Position numbers and translations under genes: made by a program. From contig JAKPGY010000022.1 of the NCBI GenBank assembly GCA_029550685.1, positions 1-43,065 of the forward strand: DNA of 43,065 bases, in the 5' to 3' direction. The DNA comes from Bacillota bacterium (GTDB lineage Bacteria; Bacillota; Syntrophomonadia; Syntrophomonadales; Syntrophomonadaceae). The notes under the pieces are model-generated. The model had not been told where the DNA came from. It did not search any database and saw only the letters and a program-made list of their open reading frames with translations. Below, one piece after another: positions 9,205-22,799 of the stretch (the first letter of the stretch is position 1; each line of letters begins with the position of its first letter).

Positions 9205-9369
9205 ATTGGACAAGTTATAAACAGGTTTTTCCCTTACAAAAAGGCCGACAATATGTGCTTGTCCCATTTTATCCACATATTAAGTTACTCTACTGCTACG
9301 ACTGCGAATGTCTGATAAATAAGAAATATATAAGGGGCTGCTGAAAAAAAGAATATGGGAGGGTCTCCA
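9205..9369 (+). other. Right part of oriC: DnaA boxes between dnaA and dnaN
   Basis: A perfect DnaA box TTATCCACA lies at 9269-9277 and a variant TTATAAACA at 9215-9223, both on the + strand. Boxes on both sides of dnaA suggest a bipartite origin like that of Bacillus. No other feature was identified in this 165-bp gap apart from the dnaN ribosome-binding site. Confidence 0.65.
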
Positions 9370-10509
9370 GTGAAAATTACTATTGAAAAAAATGAATTGT
9401 CAGCTCTCACTTCTCTAGTACATAGGGCTGCTTCCAGCAAAAACACCATACCAGTGCTTTCCGGGCTTCTAATAGAAGCTTCCCAGGAAAAGGGTCTAAC
9501 CATGACCGCTACGGATCTAGAAATCGGCATTAGAGCTTCCACTGATCAGGTACAAATATTAGAGGAAGGTTCAGTACTAGTTAATGCCCATTATTTTGCT
9601 GACTTTATAAAACTACTTCCAGAGTCTGCCATACGCCTGGAATTAAATCCGGAAACTTCCCGCCTGGATATTACTTACGGGCGTTCTTCCGGTTACATTA
9701 ATACCTACCGGGACCAGGAATATCCAGGTTTACCCATAGCTCATATGGAGCACCGTTTTTCTCTGCCTCAGAATGTGTTAAAAGAAGCTTTGCGAAAAAC
9801 CTCCTTCGCGGCAGCAGCCACCCATTTTCGCCAGGTTTTTACCGGCGTTTTATTTGATGTTCTGGAAGAAGGAGTATTAAAAATAGTAGCTTCCGACACC
9901 CACCGGCTGGCCTATTTTTCCTATGCCCTTGAGGATAAAGAGCTTAAGCCTTTTAACTTTATTATTCCCACTCGTACCGTTAACGAACTGGCTCGTCTGT
10001 TAGATGACGGGGATGATTTGATCGACTTAAGTTTCAGTGATAACAACGTGATTTTTTCCAAAGGCAATATATTGCTTATGTCACGATTAATTGAAGGACA
10101 GTATCCGAATTACGAACAAGTAATTCCTAAACAATTCAGCACCACCCTTACTATTGACTCCCATCTTCTTACCACTACTTTGGAAAGAGCCAGGACCATG
10201 CCTACCGATGAAAAATTAAAAATTCACCATGTCCAGTTGAACCTGGGAGAGCAGGAGATTATCGTCAATGCCTTCTCAGAAGCCATGGGAGAAATAGAAG
10301 AGGTAATTGATGATTTTGAGATAAAAGGAGACAAGGATTTCCGCATAGCCTTTAATACCAATTATTTTTTAGATGTAATGAAGATATTTACCGCGGAAAC
10401 CGATAAAATATCTGTGCAGATGTCTGGTTCCCTGGGGCCAGCTCTTATAACCAATCCGGAAAAGGCTTACTATCTGTATGTACTGGTTCCACTGCGAACC
10501 AGTCAATAA
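9370..10509 (+). CDS. dnaN: DNA polymerase III beta subunit (sliding clamp)
   Basis: A 379-residue ring-forming clamp that tethers the replicative polymerase and other factors to DNA. The three-domain fold is evident from the opening MKITIEKNELSAL, the TIPVLSGLLIEA segment and a C terminus ending YYLYVLVPLRT. I chose GTG at 9370 because GGGAGGG sits six bases before it and the protein then starts as in other clamps. An ATG five codons earlier would place the Shine-Dalgarno sequence inside the gene. The stop is three bases from recF. Confidence 0.96.
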   Translation: MKITIEKNELSALTSLVHRAASSKNTIPVLSGLLIEASQEKGLTMTATDLEIGIRASTDQVQILEEGSVLVNAHYFADFIKLLPESAIRLELNPETSRLDITYGRSSGYINTYRDQEYPGLPIAHMEHRFSLPQNVLKEALRKTSFAAAATHFRQVFTGVLFDVLEEGVLKIVASDTHRLAYFSYALEDKELKPFNFIIPTRTVNELARLLDDGDDLIDLSFSDNNVIFSKGNILLMSRLIEGQYPNYEQVIPKQFSTTLTIDSHLLTTTLERARTMPTDEKLKIHHVQLNLGEQEIIVNAFSEAMGEIEEVIDDFEIKGDKDFRIAFNTNYFLDVMKIFTAETDKISVQMSGSLGPALITNPEKAYYLYVLVPLRTSQ

Positions 10510-10512
10510 AGA

Positions 10513-11643
10513 ATGGTGGACCCATCCTTGAAGGTTATTCATTACCAGGTTTCTAACTTTAGAAATTTAATTAATATTGAACACCGGCCGTCACCAAATT
10601 TGAATGTTATAGTGGGAGATAATGCACAGGGAAAAACCAACCTTCTCGAGGCGATTTGTGTTTTAGCGACTGGCACTTCTTTTCGTACCTCCAGTGACCA
10701 AGTTATGGTGAATGACCAGGCGCAGTCTTACGAGGTTTGGGGTTGTTACGAATATGAAGAGCGTTGCTTTGAAACCAGGATTAAATATGATCGGGTCCAG
10801 GGAAAAAAAATAACCCTAAATGGACGAAAAACCAATCCCCATCATCCAGATCGTCTGCGTGTGGTTATATTTACACCAGACGATTTATATTTGGTTAAAG
10901 GATCACCCAGCCGGCGGCGCTTCTTCCTGGATTTCGCCTTAAAACAAGCCGGTAAAGAGTATGGGTATCATCTGGATAACTATGTTAAAATTTTAAAGAA
11001 AAGGAATGCTTTATTAAGAAATAACCAAGCTAATACAAAAACCTTCGCTTTAACTACCGAAATTTTTGTAGAGCAAGCTGTTAAAATAATAATAGCGCGT
11101 ATTAATATGGTTAACTTGCTGGATCAGTTAGCGGGTTCTCTCTATGAATATATGAGCGGAGAAGATGCAGGAGGACTTAAAATACGCTATGCTATTTCAT
11201 TTCCCTTAGAATTAGATAATGATAAAATAAATTTTGAAATTTTAAGATTATCCATGTTAAACCAGCTGAAACAAATTAAAGAACAGGAGTGTGCGCGTAA
11301 AAGCAGTTTAATTGGTCCTCACCGGGATGACATCAACATATATCTAGACGATCATCCTGCTCGCCAATTTGCTTCCCAAGGGCAGCAGCGCAGTATTTCG
11401 GTAAGCCTTAAACTGGCAGAATTAATGGCCTTGCAAAAGACCCAGGGGGAATATCCAGTTTTCCTGTTAGACGAAGTCTTGTCTGAGTTAGATAACGAAC
11501 GGCAGCAGAGGTTGCTCAGTTATCTGCAAGAGGCTTCATTTCAAAGTTTTCTTACCACGGTTCATTTTGAAAACCAGCAAATAAAAGCTAATCAGGCTTT
11601 TGTCTGCCGCATGACAAAGGGACAACTATTAGGAAAGGGGTAG
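10513..11643 (+). CDS. recF: DNA replication and repair protein RecF
   Basis: A 376-residue SMC-like ATPase that loads RecA at gapped DNA with RecO and RecR. Walker A is GDNAQGKTN near residue 35. The family landmarks IGPHRDDI, SQGQQRS and LLDEVLSELD (Walker B) appear in order. The ATG at 10513 lies three bases after the dnaN stop and lacks a strong Shine-Dalgarno sequence. A TTG at 10528 (LKVIHYQVSNFRN) matches the family N terminus slightly better. Translation is probably coupled to dnaN. Confidence 0.96.
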   Translation: MVDPSLKVIHYQVSNFRNLINIEHRPSPNLNVIVGDNAQGKTNLLEAICVLATGTSFRTSSDQVMVNDQAQSYEVWGCYEYEERCFETRIKYDRVQGKKITLNGRKTNPHHPDRLRVVIFTPDDLYLVKGSPSRRRFFLDFALKQAGKEYGYHLDNYVKILKKRNALLRNNQANTKTFALTTEIFVEQAVKIIIARINMVNLLDQLAGSLYEYMSGEDAGGLKIRYAISFPLELDNDKINFEILRLSMLNQLKQIKEQECARKSSLIGPHRDDINIYLDDHPARQFASQGQQRSISVSLKLAELMALQKTQGEYPVFLLDEVLSELDNERQQRLLSYLQEASFQSFLTTVHFENQQIKANQAFVCRMTKGQLLGKG

Positions 11644-11647
11644 TCTC

Positions 11648-13812
<2,165 letters not shown>

Positions 13813-13828
13813 CAGGAGTTGATAACCA

Positions 13829-16267
13829 TTGGCAGAAGCAAATCTGTTTGAAAATGTAGCCACCGTTGATATCGAAAAAGAGGTTAAAAAATCATTCTTG
13901 GAATACTCCATGAGTGTTATTGTATCTCGAGCTATTCCTGATGTACGGGATGGTCTCAAACCCGTTCATCGCCGTATTCTCTATGCTCTGTACGACCAGG
14001 GGATGACCCATGACAAACCCCACAAAAAGTCCGCCAACATTGTGGGGGAGGTAATGGGTAAATACCATCCCCACGGTGATGCCGCCATTTATGAGGCTAT
14101 GGTTAAACTAGCCCAGGATTTTGCTATGCGTTATCCGCTGGTAGATGGGCATGGCAACTTTGGTTCCATCGATGGTGATGGGGCTGCAGCCATGCGTTAC
14201 ACCGAAAGCCGCATGTCACGCATAGCTGGTGAAATGCTGGCTGATATAGATAAAGACACTATTGATTGGCGTCCTAACTATGACGATACCCGGCAGGAAC
14301 CCCAGGTACTTCCGTCCCGCATACCCAACCTGCTCATAAACGGGTCATCAGGCATAGCGGTAGGTATGGCCACCAATATACCGCCTCATAACCTGTCGGA
14401 AGTGATAGATGCCCTTACCCTGGTAATAGATAATCCGGAAGCCAGCTTAGATGATATTATGCGGGTGCTGCCGGGACCGGATTTCCCGACCGCCGGTATT
14501 ATAATGGGTACCGAAGGTATACGCAAAGCCTATGCAACCGGACGAGGTACAGTGAAGTTACGGGCCCGCTATACTATTGAAGAGCGCCGCAACGGCAAAA
14601 GCGCCATTGTGATTACCGAGATTCCCTACCAGGTCAACAAAGCCCGTCTGGTGGAAAAAATTGCTGAGCTGGTAAGAGACAAGAAGATTGATGGAATCGT
14701 GGATTTACGTGATGAATCGGACCGCAAAGGCATAAGAGTAGTAATTGAAGTGCGCCGGGATGTAAACGTAAATGTGATAGTCAATCACCTGTTTAAGCAC
14801 ACCCAGATGGAAGACAGTTTCGGAATTAACATGCTGGCTCTGGTACATGGACAACCCATGGTGCTGGGCATCAAAGACATGCTTCGCTATTACATTGAGC
14901 ACCGTCAAGAAGTTATTGTCCGCCGGACCCAGTATGATTTGAAGGTCGCCCAGCAGCGGCTGCATATAGTCGAAGGGTTGAAAATTGCTCTGGATAATCT
15001 GGACGAAGTTATCGATTTGATTACCAGCAGCAAAGACCGGGAAGAGGCCCGCACAGCTTTGATGGAGCGTTTCCAGTTAAGCGAAGACCAGGCCAATGCC
15101 ATCCTGGATATGCGCATGGTACAGCTGACCAACCTGGAACGCGGCAAGCTGGATGAGGAATATAATGACCTGCTTATCCGTATAGCCGACTTAGAAGATA
15201 TTCTGGCCAAACCAGAACGGGTTTTGTCCATTATCAAAGATGATCTGGCTGATATAAAGAAGAAGTATGGTGATAAACGCCGTACAGAAATAAGCCATGA
15301 GATTTCTGACTATAACGTAGAAGATTTCATCGAAGACCATGAAGTAGTTATAACCTTGTCCAACCGTGGGTATATCAAAAGACAGCCCCTGGATATTTAC
15401 CGGGCTCAGCGGCGGGGAGGAAAAGGAATCAGTGCTACTTCTATCCGCGCCGAGGATTATTCCTCGGATGTTGTGGTAACCAGTGTCATGGCTCATGTTT
15501 TGTTCTTTACCAATCAAGGCCGGGTATTTTCCAACCGGGTTTACCACCTGCCGGAAGCTTCCCGTCAGGCCAAAGGCCTGCCATTGATAAACTTTATTGA
15601 TCTGCGGCCCGATGAGCGGGTGACCACACTGGTAGCAGCGCGAGAGTTTGATGAAAACCGGCATATGCTGATGATAACCAAACAAGGTATTATCAAAAAA
15701 GTAGCCCTTTCTGCTTTTAAGAATATGCGCCGCTCCGGGTTAATTGCTGTCAACCTGCTGCCCGGTGATGAACTGGTGGGTGCGGTGCGAGTGGTCAAAG
15801 GTGATGTGGTAATGGTCAATACCGCCCGGGGGCAGGCAATAATGTTCGAAGAGGAACAGGTCAGGCCCATGGGCCGGACCGCTACCGGGGTAAAAGGTAT
15901 CAGTTTAGATCCCGGCAATTATGTTATTGGCATAGACAAGTACAGGCAAGGTGCCGATGTATTGATTGTCACCGAACATGGTTACGGCAAGCGGGTGCCG
16001 CTGGAAGAATTTAAGACCCAGAACCGGGGCGGCAAAGGGGTCAAGTCCATTGAACTTACTCATAAAAATGGAGAAGTAGTAGCTTCCAAAATAGTGTCTG
16101 AGGAAGATGAGCTGGTTATCCTAACCAGCGAAGGACAGATAATTCGCCTGCAAGTAGAAGGTATTTCGGTCCAAAAGCGCTATGCCCGCGGAGTCCTGTT
16201 GATGAGGCTGCCTGAAAACGACCGTATTGTAAGCATTGCCCGCTTCCGGACAGAACATGAAGAATAA
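13829..16267 (+). CDS. gyrA: DNA gyrase subunit A
   Basis: An 812-residue DNA-breaking subunit of gyrase. The N-terminal winged-helix domain includes [20 protein letters not shown] and the catalytic tyrosine in [10 protein letters not shown] (about residue 125). The C-terminal six-bladed beta-pinwheel starts near residue 500 and includes the gyrase box QRRGGKG, which distinguishes it from ParC. The start is TTG at 13829, preceded by AGGAG. No terminator is obvious in the 104 bp before pdxS. Confidence 0.98.
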   Translation: MAEANLFENVATVDIEKEVKKSFLEYSMSVIVSRAIPDVRDGLKPVHRRILYALYDQGMTHDKPHKKSANIVGEVMGKYHPHGDAAIYEAMVKLAQDFAMRYPLVDGHGNFGSIDGDGAAAMRYTESRMSRIAGEMLADIDKDTIDWRPNYDDTRQEPQVLPSRIPNLLINGSSGIAVGMATNIPPHNLSEVIDALTLVIDNPEASLDDIMRVLPGPDFPTAGIIMGTEGIRKAYATGRGTVKLRARYTIEERRNGKSAIVITEIPYQVNKARLVEKIAELVRDKKIDGIVDLRDESDRKGIRVVIEVRRDVNVNVIVNHLFKHTQMEDSFGINMLALVHGQPMVLGIKDMLRYYIEHRQEVIVRRTQYDLKVAQQRLHIVEGLKIALDNLDEVIDLITSSKDREEARTALMERFQLSEDQANAILDMRMVQLTNLERGKLDEEYNDLLIRIADLEDILAKPERVLSIIKDDLADIKKKYGDKRRTEISHEISDYNVEDFIEDHEVVITLSNRGYIKRQPLDIYRAQRRGGKGISATSIRAEDYSSDVVVTSVMAHVLFFTNQGRVFSNRVYHLPEASRQAKGLPLINFIDLRPDERVTTLVAAREFDENRHMLMITKQGIIKKVALSAFKNMRRSGLIAVNLLPGDELVGAVRVVKGDVVMVNTARGQAIMFEEEQVRPMGRTATGVKGISLDPGNYVIGIDKYRQGADVLIVTEHGYGKRVPLEEFKTQNRGGKGVKSIELTHKNGEVVASKIVSEEDELVILTSEGQIIRLQVEGISVQKRYARGVLLMRLPENDRIVSIARFRTEHEE

Positions 16268-16371
16268 CTCTATTCAGTACTATACAAAACCATCAGAATG
16301 GCATAAAATTTCTAGTTATAAAGACGGTAGGGGCAACTCGGTCCGGCTTGGTGATAAGGAGGGTTCTTTTT

Positions 16372-17256
16372 ATGGAACAAAAAGGTACATTTAGCGTAAA
16401 AGCGGGCCTGGCCCAAATGCTCAAGGGTGGGGTTATTATGGATGTAACCACCCCGGAGCAGGCCAAAATAGCAGAAGAAGCTGGAGCCTGTGCAGTAATG
16501 GCTTTAGAAAGAGTTCCCGCTGATATAAGAGCTGCGGGAGGTATTGCCCGTATGGCTGATCCCAGTGTGATCCTGCGCATCATGGACGCGGTGACCATAC
16601 CGGTTATGGCCAAGTGCCGCATTGGGCATTTTGTAGAAGCTCAGATTCTTGAATCCCTGGGGATTGATTATATTGATGAAAGTGAAGTCTTAACTCCCGC
16701 TGATGATAAGTACCATGTGAACAAGCACAATTTCAAGGTTCCTTTTGTATGTGGTGCGAGAAATTTGGGTGAAGCCCTGCGGCGGATTGGGGAAGGAGCT
16801 GCCATGATCCGCACCAAAGGAGAACCAGGTACAGGAAATGTGGTGGAGGCAGTCCGTCACATCAGGCAGGTCAATGACGAGATTCGCTGGGTCAGCAACT
16901 TGCCTGAAGATGAGTTGATGGCCGCCGCCAAAGAACTGCAGGCACCTTATGAGCTGGTGGTGGAGACCGCCAAATTAAAAAGACTTCCCGTAGTAAATTT
17001 TGCCGCGGGCGGTATCGCTACACCGGCCGATGCAGCCTTAATGATGCAGTTGGGCTGTGATGGAATCTTTGTGGGCTCAGGAATTTTCAAATCAGGTGAT
17101 CCCAAAAAGCGGGCCCAAGCTATTGTAGCAGCCACCACTTATTATAATGATCCAGCTGTTTTAGCCGAAGTATCTCGTGATTTAGGTGAACCCATGGTGG
17201 GGATTGATATCAGCACCATCCGTCCCGAAGAAAGGATGCAGGAGCGTGGCTGGTAA
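16372..17256 (+). CDS. pdxS: Pyridoxal 5'-phosphate synthase lyase subunit PdxS
   Basis: A 294-residue TIM-barrel subunit that condenses ribose 5-phosphate, glyceraldehyde 3-phosphate and ammonia into [20 protein letters not shown] contains the early active-site aspartate and lysine region. [24 protein letters not shown] and [13 protein letters not shown] are family blocks. I chose ATG 16372 (MEQKGTF) because AAGGAGGG lies at the proper distance; an upstream in-frame start adds eight non-conserved residues. The stop overlaps pdxT by 11 bp. PLP is the cofactor of the aminotransferase downstream. Confidence 0.97.
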   Translation: MEQKGTFSVKAGLAQMLKGGVIMDVTTPEQAKIAEEAGACAVMALERVPADIRAAGGIARMADPSVILRIMDAVTIPVMAKCRIGHFVEAQILESLGIDYIDESEVLTPADDKYHVNKHNFKVPFVCGARNLGEALRRIGEGAAMIRTKGEPGTGNVVEAVRHIRQVNDEIRWVSNLPEDELMAAAKELQAPYELVVETAKLKRLPVVNFAAGGIATPADAALMMQLGCDGIFVGSGIFKSGDPKKRAQAIVAATTYYNDPAVLAEVSRDLGEPMVGIDISTIRPEERMQERGW

Positions 17257-17815
17257 AAAAATTATAGGCGTACTGGCTCTGCAGGGAGCTTTTATAGAGC
17301 ACGAGGAAGCCATAAAAAAATGCGGTGCCCAAGCCTGCCAGGTGCGCAAGCCTGAAGAGCTCCAGCAAGTGGACGCACTTATCATCCCCGGAGGAGAAAG
17401 CACCACCATTGGCAAGCTCATGAAGGAATTTGGTTTGGATAAAGTTATTCAGGACCGGGCTGCCCAGGGTATGCCTATCTGGGGTACCTGTGCCGGTATG
17501 ATTCTACTGGCCAAGGAGATAGACAACTCGGATCAGTTTCGTTTAGGCTTAATGGATGTAAGGGTGAAGCGCAACGCCTTTGGCAGGCAGGTGGATAGTT
17601 TTGAAGCGGACCTTGATATAGATAATATCGGCCCCACCCGGGGAGTTTTTATTCGCGCTCCTTATGTAGAAAAAATATGGGGAGAGGCACGAGTTATGTC
17701 ACGCTACCGAGACAAAATCGTCATGGTGCAGCAAAACAATCTGCTTAGCACGGCTTTTCATCCTGAGCTTACCCAAGGATTATGTATACATCGTTATTTC
17801 CTGGATATGGTCTAG
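17246..17815 (+). CDS. pdxT: Pyridoxal 5'-phosphate synthase glutaminase subunit PdxT
   Basis: A 189-residue class I glutamine amidotransferase that feeds ammonia to Pdx[14 protein letters not shown] opens the protein, followed by [11 protein letters not shown], the nucleophile cysteine in [10 protein letters not shown] and the catalytic FHPEL near the end. The GTG at 17246 gives the standard N terminus. The frame is open further upstream, but only by reading through the pdxS 3' end. The overlap with pdxS implies translational coupling. Confidence 0.95.
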   Translation: MAGKKIIGVLALQGAFIEHEEAIKKCGAQACQVRKPEELQQVDALIIPGGESTTIGKLMKEFGLDKVIQDRAAQGMPIWGTCAGMILLAKEIDNSDQFRLGLMDVRVKRNAFGRQVDSFEADLDIDNIGPTRGVFIRAPYVEKIWGEARVMSRYRDKIVMVQQNNLLSTAFHPELTQGLCIHRYFLDMV

Positions 17816-17877
17816 GTTTTTGCTTGCCAAGGAATAACTAGTGTAATATAATAAACTCTAATCTTTTATAAGTAATT

Positions 17878-18100
17878 GCCATGAAGGGACCAGTAAGTAC
17901 AGGCAACTGATAAAGAGAGCTGGTGGTGGGTGTGAACCAGTCAGGACTGTACTGAATCCATCCTGGAGCAGTCTGTGTTTAAAGCAGTACCGGTAGCTAC
18001 GTTATAGCTAATAAGCGGATATGGCATCAGGCCGTATCAACTAGGGTGGCAACGCGGGAAAAGTACCTCTCGTCCCTTACAGGGCGAGGGGTTTTTTATA
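17878..18100 (+). promoter_or_regulatory. Serine T-box riboswitch (specifier UCC)
   Basis: The antiterminator T-box sequence AGGGTGGCAACGCGGG lies at 18043-18058. It is followed by a terminator hairpin (CTCTCGTCCC, TTAC, AGGGCGAGGG) and six T at 18092-18097. In the 3' side of stem I, CTGAATCCATCCTGG places the triplet TCC (17957-17959) in the usual specifier position, so the cognate is tRNA-Ser(GGA). The leader ends 21 bases before an aminotransferase-serA operon. When serine tRNA is uncharged, read-through should raise serine synthesis. The exact 5' end is approximate. Confidence 0.92.
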
Positions 18101-18121
18101 TTAACTTAGGAGGTTTTATAA

Positions 18122-19288
18122 ATGACAGGTGCCCAGTATTTACTGCTTCCCGGCCCTACTCCCATTCCTGATCGAGTAATTAGGGCCATGAGTAAACCTA
18201 TGATTAATCATCGCGGTTCCGAATTTAAACAGCTGCTGGCAGAGGTTACCGAGGGGGTAAAAAAAGTATACCGTACCAATCAGCATGTTTTAATTTACCC
18301 TGCTTCTGGAACCGGTGCCTTGGAAGCAGCAGTGGTCAATTTTCTGTCTCCTGGAGACAAGGTTCTGGCGGTATCTATTGGGGTATTTGGTGATCGGTTT
18401 GCAAAAATCGCCGCCGAATTTGGAGCTCAGGTGGAAAAGATAGATTTTACCTGGGGAGAGGCGGCAGATCCCCAGCGGATTAAAGAACACCTGGATCAGG
18501 ATGTGAACCGTGAAATAAAGGCTATTTTAGTTACCCATAATGAAACCTCCACGGGAGTTTACAATGATGTGAAAGCCATTAGCGAAGCCCGGGGTGACCA
18601 CCCTGCTTTGTTAATGGTAGATGCCATCAGTGGATTAGCGGTTCTTGATCTGAAAATGGACGACTGGAATCTGGATGTGGTAGTAAGCGGATCACAAAAA
18701 GCCTTTATGATTCCTCCTGGATTATGCTTCATGGCTTTCAGTGATAAAGCCTTGCAAAAGCATAAAGAGGCGAAAATGCCCCGTTTCTACTGGGATATAA
18801 GCTCTGGCCTGAAATACCTGGAAAAGGGGCAGAATCCTTATACTCCCGCCATTTCCCTATATTATGGATTGGGCGAGGCATTGAAGATGATGGAGGAAGA
18901 AGGTCTGGACAATATTATTGAACGGCATCGTAACTACCGGGATATGGTACGTGCTTCAGTGCGGGCCATGGGTCTAAAGCTGCTGGCCCAGGAGGAAAAC
19001 GCTTCCCATGCTTTAACCGCAGTAGTGGCCCCGGAAGAAATCGGTGCCAATAAGATTCGCAAGTATATGGCGGACCAGTTTAACATTGTGTTGGCCGGAG
19101 GCCAGCAGAGTTTGGATAATGTAATTTTCCGCATAGGGCATCTGGGCTATGTACGGGAACTGGATTTATTAGCCACCTTGGCTGCTTTGGAAATCGCCCT
19201 GCAAAAACTAGGCTGGGATCTGGAGTTTGGAGCAGGGGTAAGCAAAGCCCAAACGTTTTTGCTGAACAAAGCACAGAAGGGAGAGTAA
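18122..19288 (+). CDS. Class V PLP-dependent aminotransferase (serine/alanine-glyoxylate type), probably phosphoserine aminotransferase
   Basis: A 388-residue fold-type I aminotransferase. LLLPGPTPIPDRV is the family opening. YPASGTGALEAA forms the PLP-phosphate region, and the PLP lysine lies in VSGSQKAFMIPPGL near residue 200. The family covers serine-pyruvate and alanine-glyoxylate aminotransferases. Here the T-box for serine and the adjacent serA (three bases downstream) argue that it converts 3-phosphohydroxypyruvate to phosphoserine. No serC or serB gene is present nearby. The exact substrate is inferred from context. ATG follows TTAGGAGG. Confidence 0.88.
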   Translation: MTGAQYLLLPGPTPIPDRVIRAMSKPMINHRGSEFKQLLAEVTEGVKKVYRTNQHVLIYPASGTGALEAAVVNFLSPGDKVLAVSIGVFGDRFAKIAAEFGAQVEKIDFTWGEAADPQRIKEHLDQDVNREIKAILVTHNETSTGVYNDVKAISEARGDHPALLMVDAISGLAVLDLKMDDWNLDVVVSGSQKAFMIPPGLCFMAFSDKALQKHKEAKMPRFYWDISSGLKYLEKGQNPYTPAISLYYGLGEALKMMEEEGLDNIIERHRNYRDMVRASVRAMGLKLLAQEENASHALTAVVAPEEIGANKIRKYMADQFNIVLAGGQQSLDNVIFRIGHLGYVRELDLLATLAALEIALQKLGWDLEFGAGVSKAQTFLLNKAQKGE

Positions 19289-19291
19289 AGG

Positions 19292-20893
19292 GTGGAAGAA
19301 AGAAAGCGAGTTATAGTAACCGAACGTATCGCCGAAGAAGGCTTGGCTTTATTGCGCACTGAATTGGACGTAGATTTCCGGGATGGAATATCCCGGGAAG
19401 AACTGCTGGATATAATCGGCCAGTATGATGCCATAATCGTACGCAGCGTTACCAAAGTTAACGAAGAATTGGTCAGCCGGGGAAGCCCGCGGCTCAAAGT
19501 AGTGGGCCGGGCGGGCAATGGCATTGATAATATTGATGTAGATGCCTGCACCCGCTATGGAATTATCGTAGCCAATACCCCGGACAGCAATACTATTTCC
19601 GCCGCAGAACAGACCATTTCCTTGCTGCTGTCTTCTGCGCGCAAAACCGCCTGGGCCAACAACTTCTTAAAATCCGGTACCTGGGATCGCAAACCCTTCC
19701 GGGGTGTGGAACTGTACGGAAAAACCGTGGGTATAGTCGGTTTGGGACGTATCGGCTCCATGGTGGCAACCCGCTTGAAAGCCTTTAATATGAGGGTTAT
19801 AGCCTATGATCCCTACATTGCTGATGAACGGTTTGAGAAGTTTGGGGCCGAGAAAATGAATACCCTGGAGGAACTGGTACGGCAATCTGATTTTATTACC
19901 GTGCATACGCCTAAGACGGAAGAAACCTTCCACATGATCAACGAAGAAATGTTTAAGATTGCCAAAGAGGGGGTGCGGGTGGTGAACTGCGCCCGCGGCG
20001 GCATTATCAAGGAAGCAGCTTTGTTAGAGGCCTTGAAGTCAGGCAAGGTAGCCAGTGCCGGCTTGGATGTTTTTGAAAAAGAGCCGGCTACAGAAAATCC
20101 GCTGTTTGAATTCGAAAATGTAGTGGTTACACCTCATTTAGGTGCCGATACTTATGAGGCCCAGCGCCGGGTAGGGGAAACTATAGCCGAGCAGGTCATA
20201 AAAGCCTTGAACGGCGAAATCGTTCCCAACTTGGTCAACCTGCCTACCATGGTCAGTGAGGAACTAAACTACCTGCGCCCGTATATTACCCTGGCTGGGA
20301 AGATGGGCAACTTCTATTACCAGCTGGAGAAATCTCCCATTGACCGGGTAGAGTTAAATTACGCCGGCCCCATAACCCAAAATGATACCGAGATTCTGAC
20401 CGTAGCTTTCCTGAAAGGGCTGCTGGAGCCGATACTGTGGAACAAGGTTAATTATGTCAATGCCCGCCTTATGGCCCGGGAAAGAGGCATCAAAGTATAT
20501 GAAAGCAAGCAGGAACAAAGCGCCCGGCGCTATAAGAATGTAATTTCCGTCAACATATTTGGCCAGAACGGCCAGCACTTGGAGATAGCTGGAACCGTTT
20601 CCCGGGCTCGCGATCCGCTGCTGGTAGAAATTAATGGCTATGAAACCGAAGCCAACCTGGAAGGCTATGTAATCATTGCGGAAAATGAAGATCGCCCACG
20701 GATAATAGGGCCCTTCGCCACAATGCTGGGCGATGAGGGAGTTAATATAGCTTCCATGAGGGTGGCCCGTCAGACCAAAGGTGACAAGGCTATCATACTG
20801 GTAAATGTGGACAGCAAAGTGGAAGATGAGATCCTAGAGAAGCTTGGTCAATTGGACGGTATTCTTACCAAACCCAAATTACTTCACTTTTAA
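19292..20893 (+). CDS. serA: D-3-phosphoglycerate dehydrogenase
   Basis: A 533-residue first enzyme of serine synthesis, oxidising 3-phosphoglycerate with NAD. The substrate domain surrounds a Rossmann domain with GLGRIGSMVA. Catalytic arginine, glutamate and histidine fall in NCARGGIIKE, EKEP and VTPHLGADT. After residue 320 come the intervening domain and a C-terminal ACT domain (RPRIIGPFATMLGDEGVNIA), the long type found in Bacillus, with possible serine feedback control. The start is GTG. It shares the T-box leader with the aminotransferase. Confidence 0.96.
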   Translation: MEERKRVIVTERIAEEGLALLRTELDVDFRDGISREELLDIIGQYDAIIVRSVTKVNEELVSRGSPRLKVVGRAGNGIDNIDVDACTRYGIIVANTPDSNTISAAEQTISLLLSSARKTAWANNFLKSGTWDRKPFRGVELYGKTVGIVGLGRIGSMVATRLKAFNMRVIAYDPYIADERFEKFGAEKMNTLEELVRQSDFITVHTPKTEETFHMINEEMFKIAKEGVRVVNCARGGIIKEAALLEALKSGKVASAGLDVFEKEPATENPLFEFENVVVTPHLGADTYEAQRRVGETIAEQVIKALNGEIVPNLVNLPTMVSEELNYLRPYITLAGKMGNFYYQLEKSPIDRVELNYAGPITQNDTEILTVAFLKGLLEPILWNKVNYVNARLMARERGIKVYESKQEQSARRYKNVISVNIFGQNGQHLEIAGTVSRARDPLLVEINGYETEANLEGYVIIAENEDRPRIIGPFATMLGDEGVNIASMRVARQTKGDKAIILVNVDSKVEDEILEKLGQLDGILTKPKLLHF

Positions 20894-20906
20894 TGATAAC
20901 AGCTGA

Positions 20907-22244
<1,338 letters not shown>

Positions 22245-22263
22245 ATAAGCGCCAATAGCTTGG

Positions 22264-22292
22264 TTGACAACCTTTTGGGGCTGTGCTATACT
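22264..22292 (+). promoter_or_regulatory. Sigma-A promoter of the tRNA cluster
   Basis: A perfect -35 TTGACA (22264-22269), a 17-base spacer and a -10 TATACT (22287-22292) lie 41 bases before the first tRNA gene. Confidence 0.85.
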
Positions 22293-22332
22293 TTCATTTG
22301 CATTGAATTGCAGGGTTTAACATCCTTTCCAC

Positions 22333-22422
22333 GGAGGGGTGTCCGAGCGGTTGAAGGAGGCGGTCTTGAAAACCGTTGAACCTTTGCGGGTTCCGTGGGT
22401 TCGAATCCCACCTCCTCCGCCA
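22333..22422 (+). tRNA. tRNA-Ser (anticodon TGA)
   Basis: A complete class II tRNA with encoded CCA. The acceptor GGAGGGG pairs with CTCCTCC. The anticodon loop CTTGAAA gives TGA, reading UCA and other UCN codons. There is a long variable arm, and GGTTCGAATCC in the T arm. Confidence 0.97.
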
Positions 22423-22465
22423 TAAAGATAGAGAAAACGCCTGTGGAAAAGCAGGCCCATTATAT

Positions 22466-22559
22466 GGAGAGATGGCCGAGTAGGCTGAAGGCGCTCGCCT
22501 GCTAAGCGAGTAGACGGTGTTGAGCTGTCTCGAGGGTTCGAATCCCTCTCTCTCCGCCA
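22466..22559 (+). tRNA. tRNA-Ser (anticodon GCT)
   Basis: A class II tRNA with encoded CCA. The acceptor GGAGAGA pairs with TCTCTCC. The anticodon loop CTGCTAA gives GCT for AGC and AGU codons. A long variable arm is present. Confidence 0.97.
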
Positions 22560-22591
22560 TTAGATGTTAACTAATATTATAAATATTTTGT

Positions 22592-22668
22592 GCGCCCGTA
22601 GCTCAGCTGGATAGAGTAACAGACTACGAATCTGGAGGTCCGGGGTTCGAATCCCTGCGGGCGCGCCA
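22592..22668 (+). tRNA. tRNA-Arg (anticodon ACG)
   Basis: A 77-base class I tRNA with encoded CCA. The acceptor GCGCCCG pairs with CGGGCGC. The loop CTACGAA carries anticodon ACG, whose A34 is the known target of the TadA deaminase encoded just downstream. Confidence 0.97.
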
Positions 22669-22706
22669 TTCTGTTTACAACTGAACATTTATATATATGA
22701 CATCGG

Positions 22707-22783
22707 GCGCCCGTAGCTCAGGTGGATAGAGCAACGGTTTCCTAAACCGTGTGTCAGGGGTTCGAGTCCCTTCGGGCGTACCA
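22707..22783 (+). tRNA. tRNA-Arg (anticodon CCT)
   Basis: A 77-base tRNA with encoded CCA. The loop TTCCTAA gives anticodon CCT for AGG. The acceptor closes with a terminal G-U pair (GCGCCCG with CGGGCGT), a small deviation. It ends 17 bases before the preferred tadA start. Confidence 0.95.
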
Positions 22784-22799
22784 TTGGGATGGTGATCCC

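Noticed and set aside
22294-22560. Reverse-strand frame containing AEREGFEPSR
   Set aside because: This is the well-known spurious translation across tRNA-Ser genes.
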